Shown: piece after piece, positions 47,904 to 59,977 of the stretch | How the letters are laid out: every line of letters starts with the position of its first letter | Numbering within the stretch: the first letter of the stretch is position 1 | Source: Parascedosporium putredinis | Lineage: Eukaryota; Ascomycota; Sordariomycetes; Microascales; Microascaceae | Reading direction: 5' to 3' | DNA length: 64,000 bases | Assembly (NCBI GenBank): GCA_949357655.1 | Contig: CASHTG010000001.1 | Coordinates: 4,216,001 to 4,280,000, forward strand | Made by a program: the position numbers and the translations under genes | Notes under the pieces: model-generated | The model's database searches: none | Told to the model about the DNA's origin: nothing | The model's input: the letters and a program-made list of their open reading frames with translations, nothing else

Positions 47904-49013
47904 ACCTCCTGGTCATGTATGATTAACGAGCGTGAGCGTGGACGTAATTAGTTTGCTATAAGCTCTTCTTCCTTTGCACTGCACTTGGACACTCATCGGA
48001 TCCCGGATCACTTTTGGCCTACGTGTATCCATAATTCCCGTTCCCAGTGACCGTCTTTTTTTCCTCTTTTTCCTTTTCCCTAACCTTTCTCTTTGTCTTC
48101 TTGGCTTTGCTTGGCACTTGAAATATATCCACATCTTAGCTGGCGAAGGGCGTCTGGTGGCATGCGTATTTCCAACGCGCAGAGACACACAATTCATACA
48201 TCTATATACATGATATACCCTAGTTTACCAAGGTATATACAAATCAATATTTGATTCAGTCTTTTTACAAGAATCACCTCAGTCTCTACCTACTTCGGGC
48301 CGACTTAGTCAATACCTTCTATAATCAATCAACATGTAGGAACCGTCTGACGCTAGCGGTGATGTTCAACGCCCCAGCTGGCGACGTATGCATTATCCTT
48401 CTCTTGACCTCGCTCACGAATAAGGCAGCGATGGTGGTTTCTGTTAAATGGAATCAAAACATGCGGAACACATGATCAAGTCTAGTGCAGCTTTTTTATA
48501 TATCGAGATAGGATACATACGTTTCCATATCCGTGCGGTATCAAACAAGAACGCTCGTGCTTCCTCTTTGTCAACACGCTTCTTCCACTGGTAGAACCGT
48601 CCAGACATTACTGATTCTCCTCGCTAGCTTCTTGCAGGCCTTTTGGCTCCTCAAAAGCCTTCGGCTCTCTGCTCCTACTACTCCCACCACCTAAACTACC
48701 GCCGCCTAAAGCCCCTGAAAATGAAACGAAATCTTTCCGGAAAGATAAAGTCAAAACGGAACAGGTAATATGTATAAGTATATATAACAAAAAAAAAAAA
48801 AGGTTCAAGGCACGTGCTGGTTTCCCGCCATGACAAGACAGGGAAAGGAATTCGCAACCATCTACAGATCAGGTTCGAGACAAGTCGATGAAACGGCTCT
48901 TTGCGCAGACGAGTTAGTCCTATGCACGGAAAGTAAAGTGCGCCGGTGATTGGAAAGGCCGAGTGTGGTCAAAAAGGTGGGTAAAAGGCCGAGAGAATGG
49001 CCTGGCCCGCACC
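47904..49013. other. Convergent 3' intergenic region
   Basis: 1.1 kb of AT-rich DNA between the NIPA and PLS1 stops. It contains pyrimidine tracts (48053-48107), a poly-A run (48788-48801) and no credible gene. Confidence 0.6.
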
Positions 49014-49873
49014 TTAGATACCAGTATAGCCGGTCTTCTCATCGATGTGTCGGTATCGTTCTCGCTCCTTGCGGTCCTTTAGGAGGCAGGCAATGCACAA
49101 GATTAGGAGGGCGTCAACACCTATCAATCTATTGTTAGAATGGCAATGGAGAAGTAGTAAAATGTGTGTAAGTGATATGGCCCGACGTACCAACCATGCC
49201 AAAGACGGCAGTAAAGACATCATCGATGAAGATGTTGGCAAAAGAGCCAACAGGCGCAGAGCACCCACGCATGAGAGCGGCAGCTGCGGGGCTGGGACAG
49301 CTGGGATTCGTAACAAAGGCCGGGGAGGTGCTGTTGAAGTAGCCACAGCACTCGAACTAGACCCCATGTTAGTCTCACATACGACAACATTCCTCCCCAC
49401 AGAATACCATACGGACCGGTATCAAGCAGAAGGATAGGAAGGAAAAAAGGAAAATGGGAGCGCAATGACATACAGCAGTTTGCATCAAATCCTGGACCGC
49501 AGGTGGCTGAGCTATCCAGATTGCCAAAAGTCCTCCTTGGTACGGAGAGTGAGGATCCACAAGAAAATACCGATGCAGAGCGTGAAGAGGCCGCAAACGG
49601 TGATGAGGATTCCGGACAGCTTCAACCAGCTCCGGGCGGGGGTGATAAGACCCGGTAGCGTGATGACGAAAGTCACGAAGATGATAATGGCGTTGATGAT
49701 TCCAGCCTGGAGGGGAACCTCTGATAGAGCAGGTTTCGGGCAGCCTGCATGCCTTCAACAGACTCCTCGTTCATAACATTCTTCACGATCAGCGCGAACG
49801 CAAGCTGAGCGGCACCCGTGATTAGAAAGAGGATATCGGCGACAGCCGTGGCGAGGAGAATCTTGTTGACCAT
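49014..49873 (-). CDS. PLS1: Tetraspanin PLS1
   Basis: A fungal tetraspanin of the Pls1 family, four TM segments with a large second extracellular loop. Family members act at the plasma membrane and are known for a role in polarised growth at penetration pegs in plant-pathogenic species and in ascospore germination in saprotrophs. Exons are 49873-49474, 49356-49191 and 49120-49014. The start MVNKILLATAVADILF and the C-terminus LLKDRKERERYRHIDEK are near-diagnostic. TM2-TM3 are IINAIIIFVTFVITLPGL and LSGILITVCGLFTLCIGIFL. The loop starts right after the first intron with FECCGYFNSTSPAF, then PSCPSPAAAALMRGC, giving the CCG motif plus two more Cys. One base is missing in each of 49712-49715 and 49526-49529. 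With them the protein is 224 aa, the expected length. Lifestyle of this species cannot be inferred from the gene alone. Confidence 0.93.
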
Positions 49874-52800
49874 TTTGTCGTCGAGGGGGTAGGCCCCAAA
49901 GCCGGGTTAAACGCCTGCGGAAGCTTCGTTACCCTAGCGCCTGTTTCGTTCTTTCGAATCGCTAGGTAGGTTTAAATCGACTCGGCGGTTCCAGACTCGA
50001 GACAGAAAGAGAGGGTAAATCGAGACTCGAAGAATTGAAACTTGACGCAAACGGAAGAGAAATCGGAATCGAAAGGATAGGGACGACCGGCGTCTAGTGG
50101 AAGCGAACGATGGATCGGTCCTCGACTCGAGCGTTGGACTTGACAAGAAAGGGAGGGGATCCGGCCAGCGACAATGCGACACGCCTGTTCGCAACCAAAA
50201 GAAGGGAAGAAAGAAGAAAAGAAAAAGAAGGTTAGGTAAGAAGAGAAAGCCTACGATGTAGACATGAGAAGAGGATGAGGAAAAAAAGAAGGTAAGGTTA
50301 GGAATGAAGCCCGCTTCCAGATCGACGACAAACTCCCGAACCAGCGAGCAGATGGATGGCACCCAAAGGATTGATGTTGTAAGTCGGAGAGGGGGCAGGG
50401 CATGCGAAAGAAGGGGAAGCCCAAGGGGACAGGGTGCGTGGCATAGAGGTGCACCCTCGAAGGCCAGGGCCTTCCCTACCCCAGGATGAGACGTGAAAGG
50501 GTCACAGAGAAGGGGAGAGGCCCCCAAAGTGGCCCCCAAGCGCCAGTATCATCGAACGAGATCCATTTCGTCGAGGGAGGACCAGAACGAATTGATCCAC
50601 TGTCCCTGACAGGAGATGTTTCAGCCTGGGGTGAATTTGATGCAAAGCCTGGCAATTGCCCACAGCGCACGTGCCAATCGGCGCTCAAGTGCAGAGAGGC
50701 GGGAGGATGTGGCCAATCAAAGGCTCGATTTGCGGCGTCTGAGGTATGGGAGTCTCCATTCTTCCCAGGGGATTTGTTAATTCGTAAAGGATGCCATAGT
50801 GCCAAGTGCGTTGAAGCATCAACGATACCTTGAAGGCTCGGACAAATTGGCGACACGATGCGACACCTTGCTAAATTCTTCAGAGAATATCTGCACATCA
50901 AGACCCTTTCTTCCATGGTCTAGACTCTTGCCCCGAACGCCCGATCTTCGTTGCAGGTCACGGGATCTATGCTTCAGCTTCGAGGTTGAATTGTTGGGGC
51001 TTGAATTGAACGCGTAGCCGCTTACGTGAGTTGGGAGCCCAAGGTCCACGGCGTGATAAGGAGCATCGTGAATCAAGACAGCTGGATCCTCCCTTCACCA
51101 GGAGTTTAATGCGCTTGTTCACCATCACCAGACTGGTGCTGTCGAGCCCTTACCCCATACGATTATTACCTCAGCTTCGGGGACATTTCCCAAGGCCCAA
51201 GTAACAATGGAGACGCTTTTATCAGGAAGACGTCACCCTCTCTTTCCAACACAACGATGGACAGGGCAAAGGAGCCGGGATGGACAGCCTCGGCCTCTGA
51301 TCTAGGGATGGGCTGATGCTGGGTTGAGGGATGTTGGGCACGCACTTTTCTGTATTGTATTACTTCAAAGTCGAGCTCTTCTGCACTTGGTGCATGGGCT
51401 GACAACTTGATTGAAAACGAGAGGAGCCATATCCAGTAGGCTTACACCCAGAGCAGAGCCAGTGTTTGGATGCACAGAGGCGCCGAGAAGCTGATTGAAG
51501 GAAGAGGGCATCATCCACCAGAATAGGAAATTCTACATCCTTTCCTTCGGCTTTCGAGGCTCGAAGGACGTTCACCCGGCCGAAAACTTCGGCAATGCTT
51601 CCGTCACCCAATCTCAGCCCAATTCCCAGAACAACTCATACAGCAGGCTCTTGCGCTCTGTGAACTCCCGGTTCTCACGCGGAAAGGAAATGCACGCTTC
51701 AGTCCCTTGGACAAAATTGTTTTGGGCCGAGGGGCTTGGAGGTGAGGGCATATCCAAAGGGCCGGTGCGACCCCGTCGGATCGGTTGTCCCGGGATTTCG
51801 GCTCACAGTTGGAAAGAGCCAAGACTCTCGAATCGCCCTACGGCACGAAAGCGAACGACTATTATTACGCCGTTTTGCGTTGAGCAAAGAGAAGGGGCGT
51901 CCTCAGGCCACAAGGTGGTCCATCCAACCTGAAATCTCCACCTTGATCAGGACGGACACATCGTGACTCTTCCTTGTGGGGAGCCGTCTCCATACAGTGC
52001 CGAGTGCTCTGATAAACAAGAGCCAAGAGCCCAGAATTTCGGGTGTCGCTTCACTTTGCTCCGTTACTGAGCCTCCCCTCCCTTCCATAGAAGCCGCGTG
52101 ATGCTAGCGTATCAATGATGGCGGTTGAGCTAAGGCGAGCGCCGCCGTTCCTCCTTCCCCTCGATTACTTGCATACGGCATTGTGTGTTTGCTCATCGCA
52201 CAACCTCAGGAAAGGATCATCTCTGACCGAACGATATAGCCTACTTCTCCACAACTAGTGAGCCACCGCATCCTGGAGAGACAGACATATAGAGTGGCCC
52301 CGCCGCCGTAACGGGTCAGCTTTTGGACTTGTCACTCTGCTTCTCACTATGAGACCCAGAGGTGCTGGTCCTGGCGAGTGGACGGAGGCGGACGGAGGCC
52401 GTAGGATTGGTGAGGAGAGATTGCGCGATGTTGATGCTAATCTCTCTTTTCCTAGCCTGAAAATTAATTCAAGTCCATGTCACTGTTGTCTTGTTCCCTG
52501 GCGTTTCTGGACTTCTTCGACAGCAATCGGTCACCCCCGCACCACTCATTCCTTCCGGAGTGGACGTGGAGAATGTAAGACAGTTTGGGTCGAGACATAG
52601 ATGACAGACAGGAAAGCAGAGCATGGTGGTGAGAAGGAGATTGTGCAGAGAGCACTAAGAAACTAGGATATCTTGATGTGATGATGAGGGCGGGTGCGCA
52701 TGGACTCCAACCCAACCCCTCTCACCGTGGTTGGTGTGCGTCGGTGCAATGAAGTTTGCTGATCCCTGACAGGGTTCGCAATTTATCGAGGGTACGTGAA

Positions 52801-55800
52801 CGTATCTGTGGATGTATCATTTGATGGCTTGTTTGGGACACCACGGTACATTTTCATGGCGGCGACGGGGTATCGTAACCTCCGGAGTACCGCCACACCC
52901 AGGCCCTGGATGCAGAGCCAGCCATCCACCACCGTCCACCGCATTGCATTTGATATTCGGCAACGATGCTAAAAGCTTTCCGCTAAAGGCGGCTTGACAA
53001 TAGTGTCGTATGCTACCTCGTAGTGTCAAAATCCGGGGAGTTGGCACGGCTTGACGGGCATCATGTCATCATCACCCAGTCTAGATGTGGACCAGAGTAT
53101 TGGCAACAGGCCCTGCTATTGGCTTGAGGTCTGAAATGAAAGGCTCGCTAGTGTTCACAGCTGGTGAAAGCGCTGTTCGATCTCGACTTTGATAGCCATT
53201 GAGTCGGTCGATTTTCAAAAGAAGGCCCAAGACTCCAGTCCAGTTGCCAGTAACCACCAAAGGAGACACGCCTCGGGATGGTTTCGCAGGTGGAGCCTGT
53301 CCATGTGCAGGCCCTTGTACAGAGCCCACGAGGTACCTGTACAAGCCTCCCCACTCCGTTAACTTGAAATATGTATTCCTGGAAACCGTAAATTGATACA
53401 AGTACGGTCCGGAGAGATTGTCATTACTGAGCTGAAAGGGGGTACCAAAGTGTACCTAGAGGCCCGGACGGGCTCCAAGGAAGCCCATGATGAGGTGCCA
53501 CAATAAAAGCTGGTCACAAGGAGGGAAGGATGAAGTGCTCCCATTTTCCGGCCGAGAATTGCTAATAATACCAGATGACCACGGTTGGCGTGAGCCCACC
53601 ATGACAGCAAGTGTGGGTGTATGATTGCATCTGTGATCTGTGAGGAGGCTGGTGGCAGCTTGAAGCCACGACGCCGAGGCAAGGATTGATACTTCGTACT
53701 TGTAATACAAGCGAATTCCAAAGAGTGGAGGCGGCCGGAGACTTGAGCGGGGGAGGAGAGATCCCTCAATTGCTCGAGCCCATCGCCACAAACGATAGGG
53801 GTTATTACGCTCCTTAGCCCAACAGGGGATCAAAAATCTCCGATGCCTCTCATACGCGACGAAGAGTGATGAGAACTTGGAGATAGAAGAGAAAAAATTG
53901 CCCATAGCATCTCTTCTTCCGTTCCTTTCACGAGAAGCCTCAACAGATCGCGCGTCAACATGAACGAGAGGGATCAAAATATGGGCGAGAGAGGGAGAAA
54001 TATCGATTGGGGTGCGGTTACAAGTACAAGGCTGGGGGATTGGCGCGAATCAGGAGAAGGAATCGCAACGGACGAGAGAAGCATATTCAATAGCGCAAGA
54101 CAGCGCGGTACACCGTACCTTTACAAATGTATCACTACTGTCTTGTTGGAATTGGGCCTGTTGCACTGCAAGAAAGCAATAATCCCTGTACATCATTACT
54201 TTTAGTGTCAACCTCGCCAACAGCCTCGACCGATCTCTTCACGCTTCCCTCCGTGGCTCCCCGATCGACGGTCCTACCTGTTTCTCATCTCGCAAGACGG
54301 GAAAATGACCGGGTCGAAAGACCCTGCAAATGGCTGTGGTCGTGAAGGACTCAAGAGAACCCGGCCGCCTTGGCTGGTCGGGGAGGGGGATGGGATGGCT
54401 GACGGGTTCCTTTCGCCGGCGACAACATCGTCAACAACCCAGCGGCTCCTTGGCGGGGAGGGTGGAGGTAGGCGTTGAGAGTGATTGGCCGGTCACACAC
54501 AAAGCTGGGAGCGACTGGGGTGGTGCGGACAGACTAGCCCCTGCTTGGGGTGGATGGAAAACCGTTACGTTGAGACCTTTGTGGATCTCATTGACACGGA
54601 GAGCAGCATCGAGGTTGGCTCCTGCCACCCAGCAAGCAGGGGAGCAAGCTGCTCAGAAACGGGAAGCAGCTCAGCCCGAGTTCCGTTTACCCCGGCCGAT
54701 ACAGCGAAACCCAAGCTGTCGAGGACGAAGAAGTGGTGGAAGGAACAGGCCAATCTGGCGAATGATAAGAGCTCAAAGGGGGCTTTCGACACATTCGCGT
54801 AATGTCGACCACTGCTTGGCCCGGACAGAACAACGGGGTGCCTTTCAAGAGCTCCTGCCAGGAAAAGACCAGTCGTGCCATTCTTGGTGCTGCCTGTGCA
54901 ACCTGGGGAAGGCCCAGATGCATCCCCGCTCGATGCAAAAATCCTGCAGGAAAGCCCCATGAACGAGCGAGGAGAGGAGACGAGGAGCAGCATCCCAGAT
55001 CGCGCTGCGAGACGATAAACACACAGCCCGAAGCCCACGGCCCAGGAGGAAAGAAAACCCCTCCCTTTTTTGATCAACCTCTCAGCGCACAGCTCAGGAG
55101 GGGATCACTACACCAGAGGTGCAAGGGTTTCTGCACGACGCCAAGCATCTTGGTGCCATCACCGAGAAGGTCCCATGTCGAGCAAGCGGATAGTATTCAA
55201 TAATAGTACTTGTACATGGTTGCCATCAAGCCCCCAAAGCTGGACCCCGGGCGGCGAACGAGGAATGATTGTGCGGATCTCGGTCATATTGTGTAGTGAT
55301 CTTCACGGAATACTTATCAGCATTGATAACGGAGGACAATGAGGAAAGGGGGAAGGGAGAAGCCAGTCAATGTTCTATTGACACTGTATACAATTATACT
55401 TGAGATCTGCTCCAGCATCAGTTGATCAATTGGGGGACCGTTCAATGCGAGTGACTTGATGAGACAGGTAGGCAAAAGTCGTGTACCTCGTACATCAAAA
55501 TCCAATGATCCCGTCCAAAGTCGTGGCCGGGCTCGAGGCCGAGGCACTGGTGAATGGCATAATATACCACGCGCATGGAACGCTGGCAATTATTCCCTTT
55601 GCAGTAAAACACGAAGCGGGAGCAGGGTGCGGAAAACTGGTAGCAACACATATTCCTCTCCCTTGCCCAAATTCAGCTAAATTCGGGCTATATTTAACCA
55701 GGCTCAAGACAGGGACCGAGCTTGGGCCTCTGCGCGTCCCTGTATCCCCTCCATGACCCATGCTTCTCTTGGATTGCCCATCGTTTAATGGCTTTGATAT

Positions 55801-55956
55801 TATACTTGTACATACAAGCAATAGAAAGACGAAGAAAAGTGCGCGGTGCTCGGGATCGGGATAGCGCCCCTCATCAATTGACCAGTCACATGAAGTAATT
55901 TCTCAGGGACTCTCAAAGAAGAGGAATACTTGTACATTGATATAGTACAATGGAAT

Positions 55957-55970
55957 GGATCCATGGATCC
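55957..55970. repeat. 14-bp palindrome
   Basis: GGATCCATGGATCC equals its reverse complement and shares its centre with the palindrome at 19062-19081. Confidence 0.85.
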
Positions 55971-56183
55971 GTTTCCGGACCTCCCACTTCGTTACTTTGA
56001 AGAATCCTCTACTCTTCCAGCTTCCTCGCCCCAGCCCGAGCTGAGAAGCTGCTGGGAAAGAACGGTCATGGGAAGAGGCGAATCAATAGACTTTCCGGAT
56101 GCCGTTGTCCCGACTGGGAAGGAGGCTGCCGTTCTCGAAACACTGTGACCTCAGGTCTACCTCCTCCTTGTCTGGGGGATGGA

Positions 56184-56446
56184 GCCTGGCGGAACCTGGC
56201 AAGTCGGGCAAGAAAAACGGTTACCGCAAAACCAACCTACCCTATCAAGTCTGGCAAACAGCTATGGTAACCACTAATAATACAGCTCTGGAGCCGTTTG
56301 AGATATGAAGAACTCATTTGGTATGGATCTGGAAGTATAACCCCTATCAAATTTAGTGGCTGGTGACATCATACTCCAGTGTGGCAAGGTAGACTGGTTT
56401 TGCGGTAACCCTTTTACTTGCCCGACTTGCCTGGCAAGCCTGGGTG
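56184..56446. repeat. MITE-like element with long terminal inverted repeats
   Basis: Positions 56196-56241 and 56388-56433 are inverted copies matching at 41 of 46 positions, sharing a GGTTACCGCAAAACCA core and an AAGTCGGGCAAG end. Weaker similarity continues inward, to about 56277 and 56353, and a few bases outward. The interior is only about 75-145 bp and encodes nothing. Size and structure fit a miniature inverted-repeat transposable element or a large hairpin. No clear target-site duplication was found, and the parent transposon is not recognised. Confidence 0.7.
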
Positions 56447-57984
56447 GGAACACTTCAGCGTTGGCTGATGAGAAGTTGAGGATCTCACCACCCGTGCACT
56501 TGCTCAAAACCCGCGATCTAGCAATCTCAAATGCTGAACCATCTCTAATAGGTCATGTCACTGATCGGGACTGGGCCAAAAGACCGAACATGGCGCTAGC
56601 AATCGACGATGCAAGGACGGTGCGAAGTTAAGATCACTCAAGCCTTGATAATACTGATGCAAGCAAACCAGTCCGTAATCTTAGTTCTCATGTGGAGTGT
56701 CGTGGGTGTACATCGACAAAGGTGGCAGAAACCACGGGCCCCACAAGGTGCGGCGGGTGGCATGAGAACTTGGAAGCATGCACCCACACGTGGAGAGGCT
56801 TTACAAGTAATCGCCCAAGACCAGGCATTCAAAATAATAGTGCAAGCTGACCAGCAAAATCTGGGTACTCATCAACTCTTTCCCTCCCTCTACTTGTGCA
56901 TAGCGACCAGTCACGGACCACATGGGGGTGCTGAAAGGAACTGACCGTGGCCTGGGCAGAAGCGCAGGCACGCTCCTAGCCTGAGCCTGAAGCTGGAACG
57001 CAAATGGGTGAAGCGCGAAGCATGGCATCTCGAGCAAGGCAATTAGACAGTACGCCCCCCTTGTTTTTTTCTTCTTCTTTTAGGGCCTCCTGTACTTAAG
57101 TGATCCGTGAACGTATCCGTGTATCCCCTTCTTCTTCGCGAAAGTCACCGTTCTTCTTTCAGAATTGACTGAGAGGTGGCACTGTCCGCGCTTCTACCTT
57201 TCCATAGCTACTCCATAATCTGCAGGACTCGCGATGTCGTTGACAATAGTACACAGCGAGTTGAGCCGCTTTGCCCTAAACGAAGACGTTGCTTTCGTGA
57301 AGAATGGTGGAGGGGAGTTGGGTCTTGCCACAAGTACACAAATGGGGAATAAGAGCGCTGGCCTTGACCTCACGTACCCCAGCCTCCATGCACGCAGGAT
57401 AGAGCGGATGTACAGTGACTCTGATGAGGAAGCCTCAGGATGCACGCTGGGCACAATCCCCAGCCAGTGGGTGAGAATCAGGACCGTCATGAAATCCGTC
57501 CGCTCTGTTGTGTTCATTTCCTCTCTGCAACCACAACCCCCTTGGTTGAATAGCCCACACCCGCGGCATGATCCACATCCCCTCTTCCCCGCCCTGCACC
57601 AAGTTGATATTCCCTCTTCGATTGTCCGTCAGTCGGCCCCGACCCACACCTTCCACGTCCCCACATTTTCCTGTCCTCTTTCAATCAGGTAGTGTTCCTG
57701 TGTTCCTCATCTCTCGACTCCTTGGAGCAAAACGTGGACGAAAAAGAAAAGAAGCGAGTATCAAGCAGATAAGTTGCTGAAAGCGGTTGGAGCCTTCATT
57801 GTTTCCAAAAGTTCGAGAAAGGAGTGGTGGTCCCTTGAATAAAGATATTGGAATAATCATTCAACGTGCGTGCAACAACCTGCGTTTTCTGGGCTCAAGA
57901 ACGAAGGGGAAGAGCTACCTAACTCGAGCCAGGAAAGAACGCTCAACTCGACGCGTCCACGTAGGTCCCATCCAATTATCCAAT

Positions 57985-58960
57985 TGCCTCATGGCCCCCC
58001 TTCTCCCTCCCCTTCTTCCTCCCTCTTCGCCTGATTCCAACATTCCCTCATTTTGCCTCCCTTATATTCTCTGCCCGTTTACAGGCAATCGGACACCAGC
58101 TCAATTATTCTCTTCCTCCCCTTCGAATTTGCCCATTTCGGCCTCCTTCAGTATTAGCCTTGATCAAGATCCCCACATCTCCCACCCTGAACGAGAGCAG
58201 GGTCTTAGGTCTTTTGACGCCTAGACCTCATCTTTGCACCCGCACTACTGCTCCTGTGTACCCACCTTTCATCAGACTTTTGATGTACCTCGTACTAGGC
58301 ACACTCACGTCTTCTTGATCATTGCCCGTTGGCCTCGTCAAAGGTACCTCGGCCAACTGGGCATCCGTCTTCTCCCCTCTCCCATTCGTTCCCCCACCCT
58401 TGCAGTCCTGCCGCCTGTGCACCACAAGCATTTTCCCTCCCAGCCTCCGTTAATTTCAACGGTGTCGGACTTTTGCACCATTACCCCGACTTGCCCACGC
58501 ACCGTGTTCGCAGACGGTACATCGGTTGGTCATCCACCACCCCCCTCCTCTCTTCCCCCTACCAAGAGTCAAAGGGGCGCCGGGGAAAGAAGGTCAAACT
58601 CTTTTGACTGCAAGTAGTTTCTCCCAGAACAGCCCCGTCATCATTCATCAAATCAGCCTGTCCGCTCACTTCGCAACGTTTTGGCGTGGTGCCCACTCTT
58701 CTTTCACGCCCCCAGAGCCAAGCACAAGCGCATTCCACAAGTCCAGCACTTGGAAGGGTAAAAGAATCTAACAAAGCAAGTAAAATTTACCCTGAAATTC
58801 CTCGCTTCCTTCCGCCAGTCGGCACCAGACTCGATCCAGTCAGCCAGTATAGACCCAACCAGGTTTCCGCGACAAAAGGTAATGACAGCCTCTCCGCTCC
58901 TCTCCAGATCTAGTATAGGTCCATCGGCACCACGCTCAAAACAGCATCTCCACCATATCA
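57985..58960 (+). promoter_or_regulatory. Pyrimidine-rich leader/promoter of MCM1
   Basis: Dense CT-rich tracts (for example 57995-58040, 58370-58450 and 58525-58565) precede the MADS-box gene. Long CT-rich leaders are common for fungal regulatory genes. An AG at 59010-59011 (GACACAG) just before the start could be the acceptor of a leader intron. No precise start site can be read. Confidence 0.4.
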
Positions 58961-59023
58961 TTTGCCTTTTGGACCTGTATCACCATCTAATTCGTTTTGC
59001 ACCCCGACACAGGAAAATCGAAG

Positions 59024-59977
59024 ATGGGCGACATCACAGATCAGCATGAGCACACGTCTCCCACCGACGTAGGCGATTCGCACTCGGTTGGAAATGGCAA
59101 TTCGGCCGGCAACGAGTCTCGCGGTGTCAAGCGTCAACGACCCAGCGCCGACGACGACGACGACGACGACGAGAAGGGCGGTCGCGAGCGACGTAAGATT
59201 GAGATTAAGTTCATCAGCGATAAGTCGCGCAGGCACATCACCTTCTCGAAGCGAAAGGCCGGCATCATGAAGAAGGTAAGCGAAACGAATGAGCAGAGGT
59301 CGAAGATCGAGGATGCATCGACGCCTCTTGCCCTATTTCCTAATCCTCGTTGACGCCGCGCGCCAACGACCACCCGCAAACTTGTGCTTTTCCTCTCTCC
59401 AAGCGCGTTTAGCTAATGTTGCGGAATGCGCCAGGCTTACGAACTTTCGGTTCTCACGGGAACCCAAGTTCTCCTTCTCGTCGTATCAGAGACAGGCCTA
59501 GTCTACACGTTTACGACACCAAAGCTCCAACCCCTCGTCACGAAAGCCGAGGGCAAGAATCTCATCCAGGTACGTAAAATCCAGGGTGGCAGTCCAGGGC
59601 GGCAGGAGAGTCTGCGGTCCTTGTTGCTTCAACTCCTTCCATCCCAGACAAATGCTAACCATCTCTTCAATTCCATTAGGCTTGCTTAAATGCCCCCGAG
59701 CCCACGCCCGGCAACGAGAATGGCGTCGACGACACAAATCAGGTCGACTCGCCCGAAGAGCCCGCTGGGCAGCACCTGCCTCCACAACAGCGACCCAACA
59801 TGGCCCCTCAGACTCACATGCCCCCGGCTACATGCCAAATGTTGGAAACGTCGGAAATGTCGGCCTCGACCCTCATATGGCTTACCAAAACTACGTCCGA
59901 GGCGGCGGTGGCGGCGCACCCCTTATGGCATGCCACCACAGCCGGGCATGCCCCAACACACAGGCCATCAATCGTGA
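59024..59977 (+). CDS. MCM1: MADS-box transcription factor MCM1 (SRF type)
   Basis: A DNA-binding regulator that in fungi controls mating, cell-cycle and developmental genes together with partner factors. Exons are 59024-59275, 59435-59569 and 59680-59977. The acidic N-terminus (a run of seven Asp, residues 43-49) leads into an SRF-type MADS domain starting GGRERRKIEIKFI at about residue 52. It continues SRRHITFSKRKAGIMKKAYE, LTGTQVLLLVVSETGLVYTF and TPKLQPLVTKAEGKNLIQACL. The first intron splits the MADS domain after IMKK. The tail is Pro/Asn-rich with MPNVGNVGNVG and ends YGMPPQPGMPQHTGHQS. One base is missing near 59826-59827 and one in 59919-59922; with them exon 3 is exactly 100 codons and the protein is 228 aa. 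The ATG at 59024 is the only in-frame Met upstream of the domain. Confidence 0.95.

Larger units (their letters stand above)
49874..59023. other. 9.1-kb gene-poor stretch between PLS1 and MCM1
   Basis: No supportable gene. Open frames reach 210 aa (54330-54962) but have no domain, no biased codon use and no coherent splice context. It contains the 250-bp inverted-repeat element (56184-56446), a TACTTCGTA copy (53690), a 14-bp palindrome (55957-55970) and many GTAC-rich words such as ACTTGTACA. The last 1.0 kb (about 57985-58960) is strongly pyrimidine-rich and is probably the MCM1 promoter and leader. Confidence 0.45.

Noticed and set aside
49934..50539. 201-codon minus-strand frame upstream of PLS1
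   Set aside because: Pyrimidine-rich leader-like DNA giving Phe/Leu/Ser-rich translation; no domain and no splice logic.
54330..54962. 210-codon plus-strand frame
   Set aside because: No recognisable domain, no coding-like codon bias, and overlapping frames of similar length on both strands.
6674..59977. A cluster of pseudogenes
   Set aside because: The broken genes include essential housekeeping functions, breaks are almost all one-base losses in short runs, and there are no accumulated stop codons or missing motifs.
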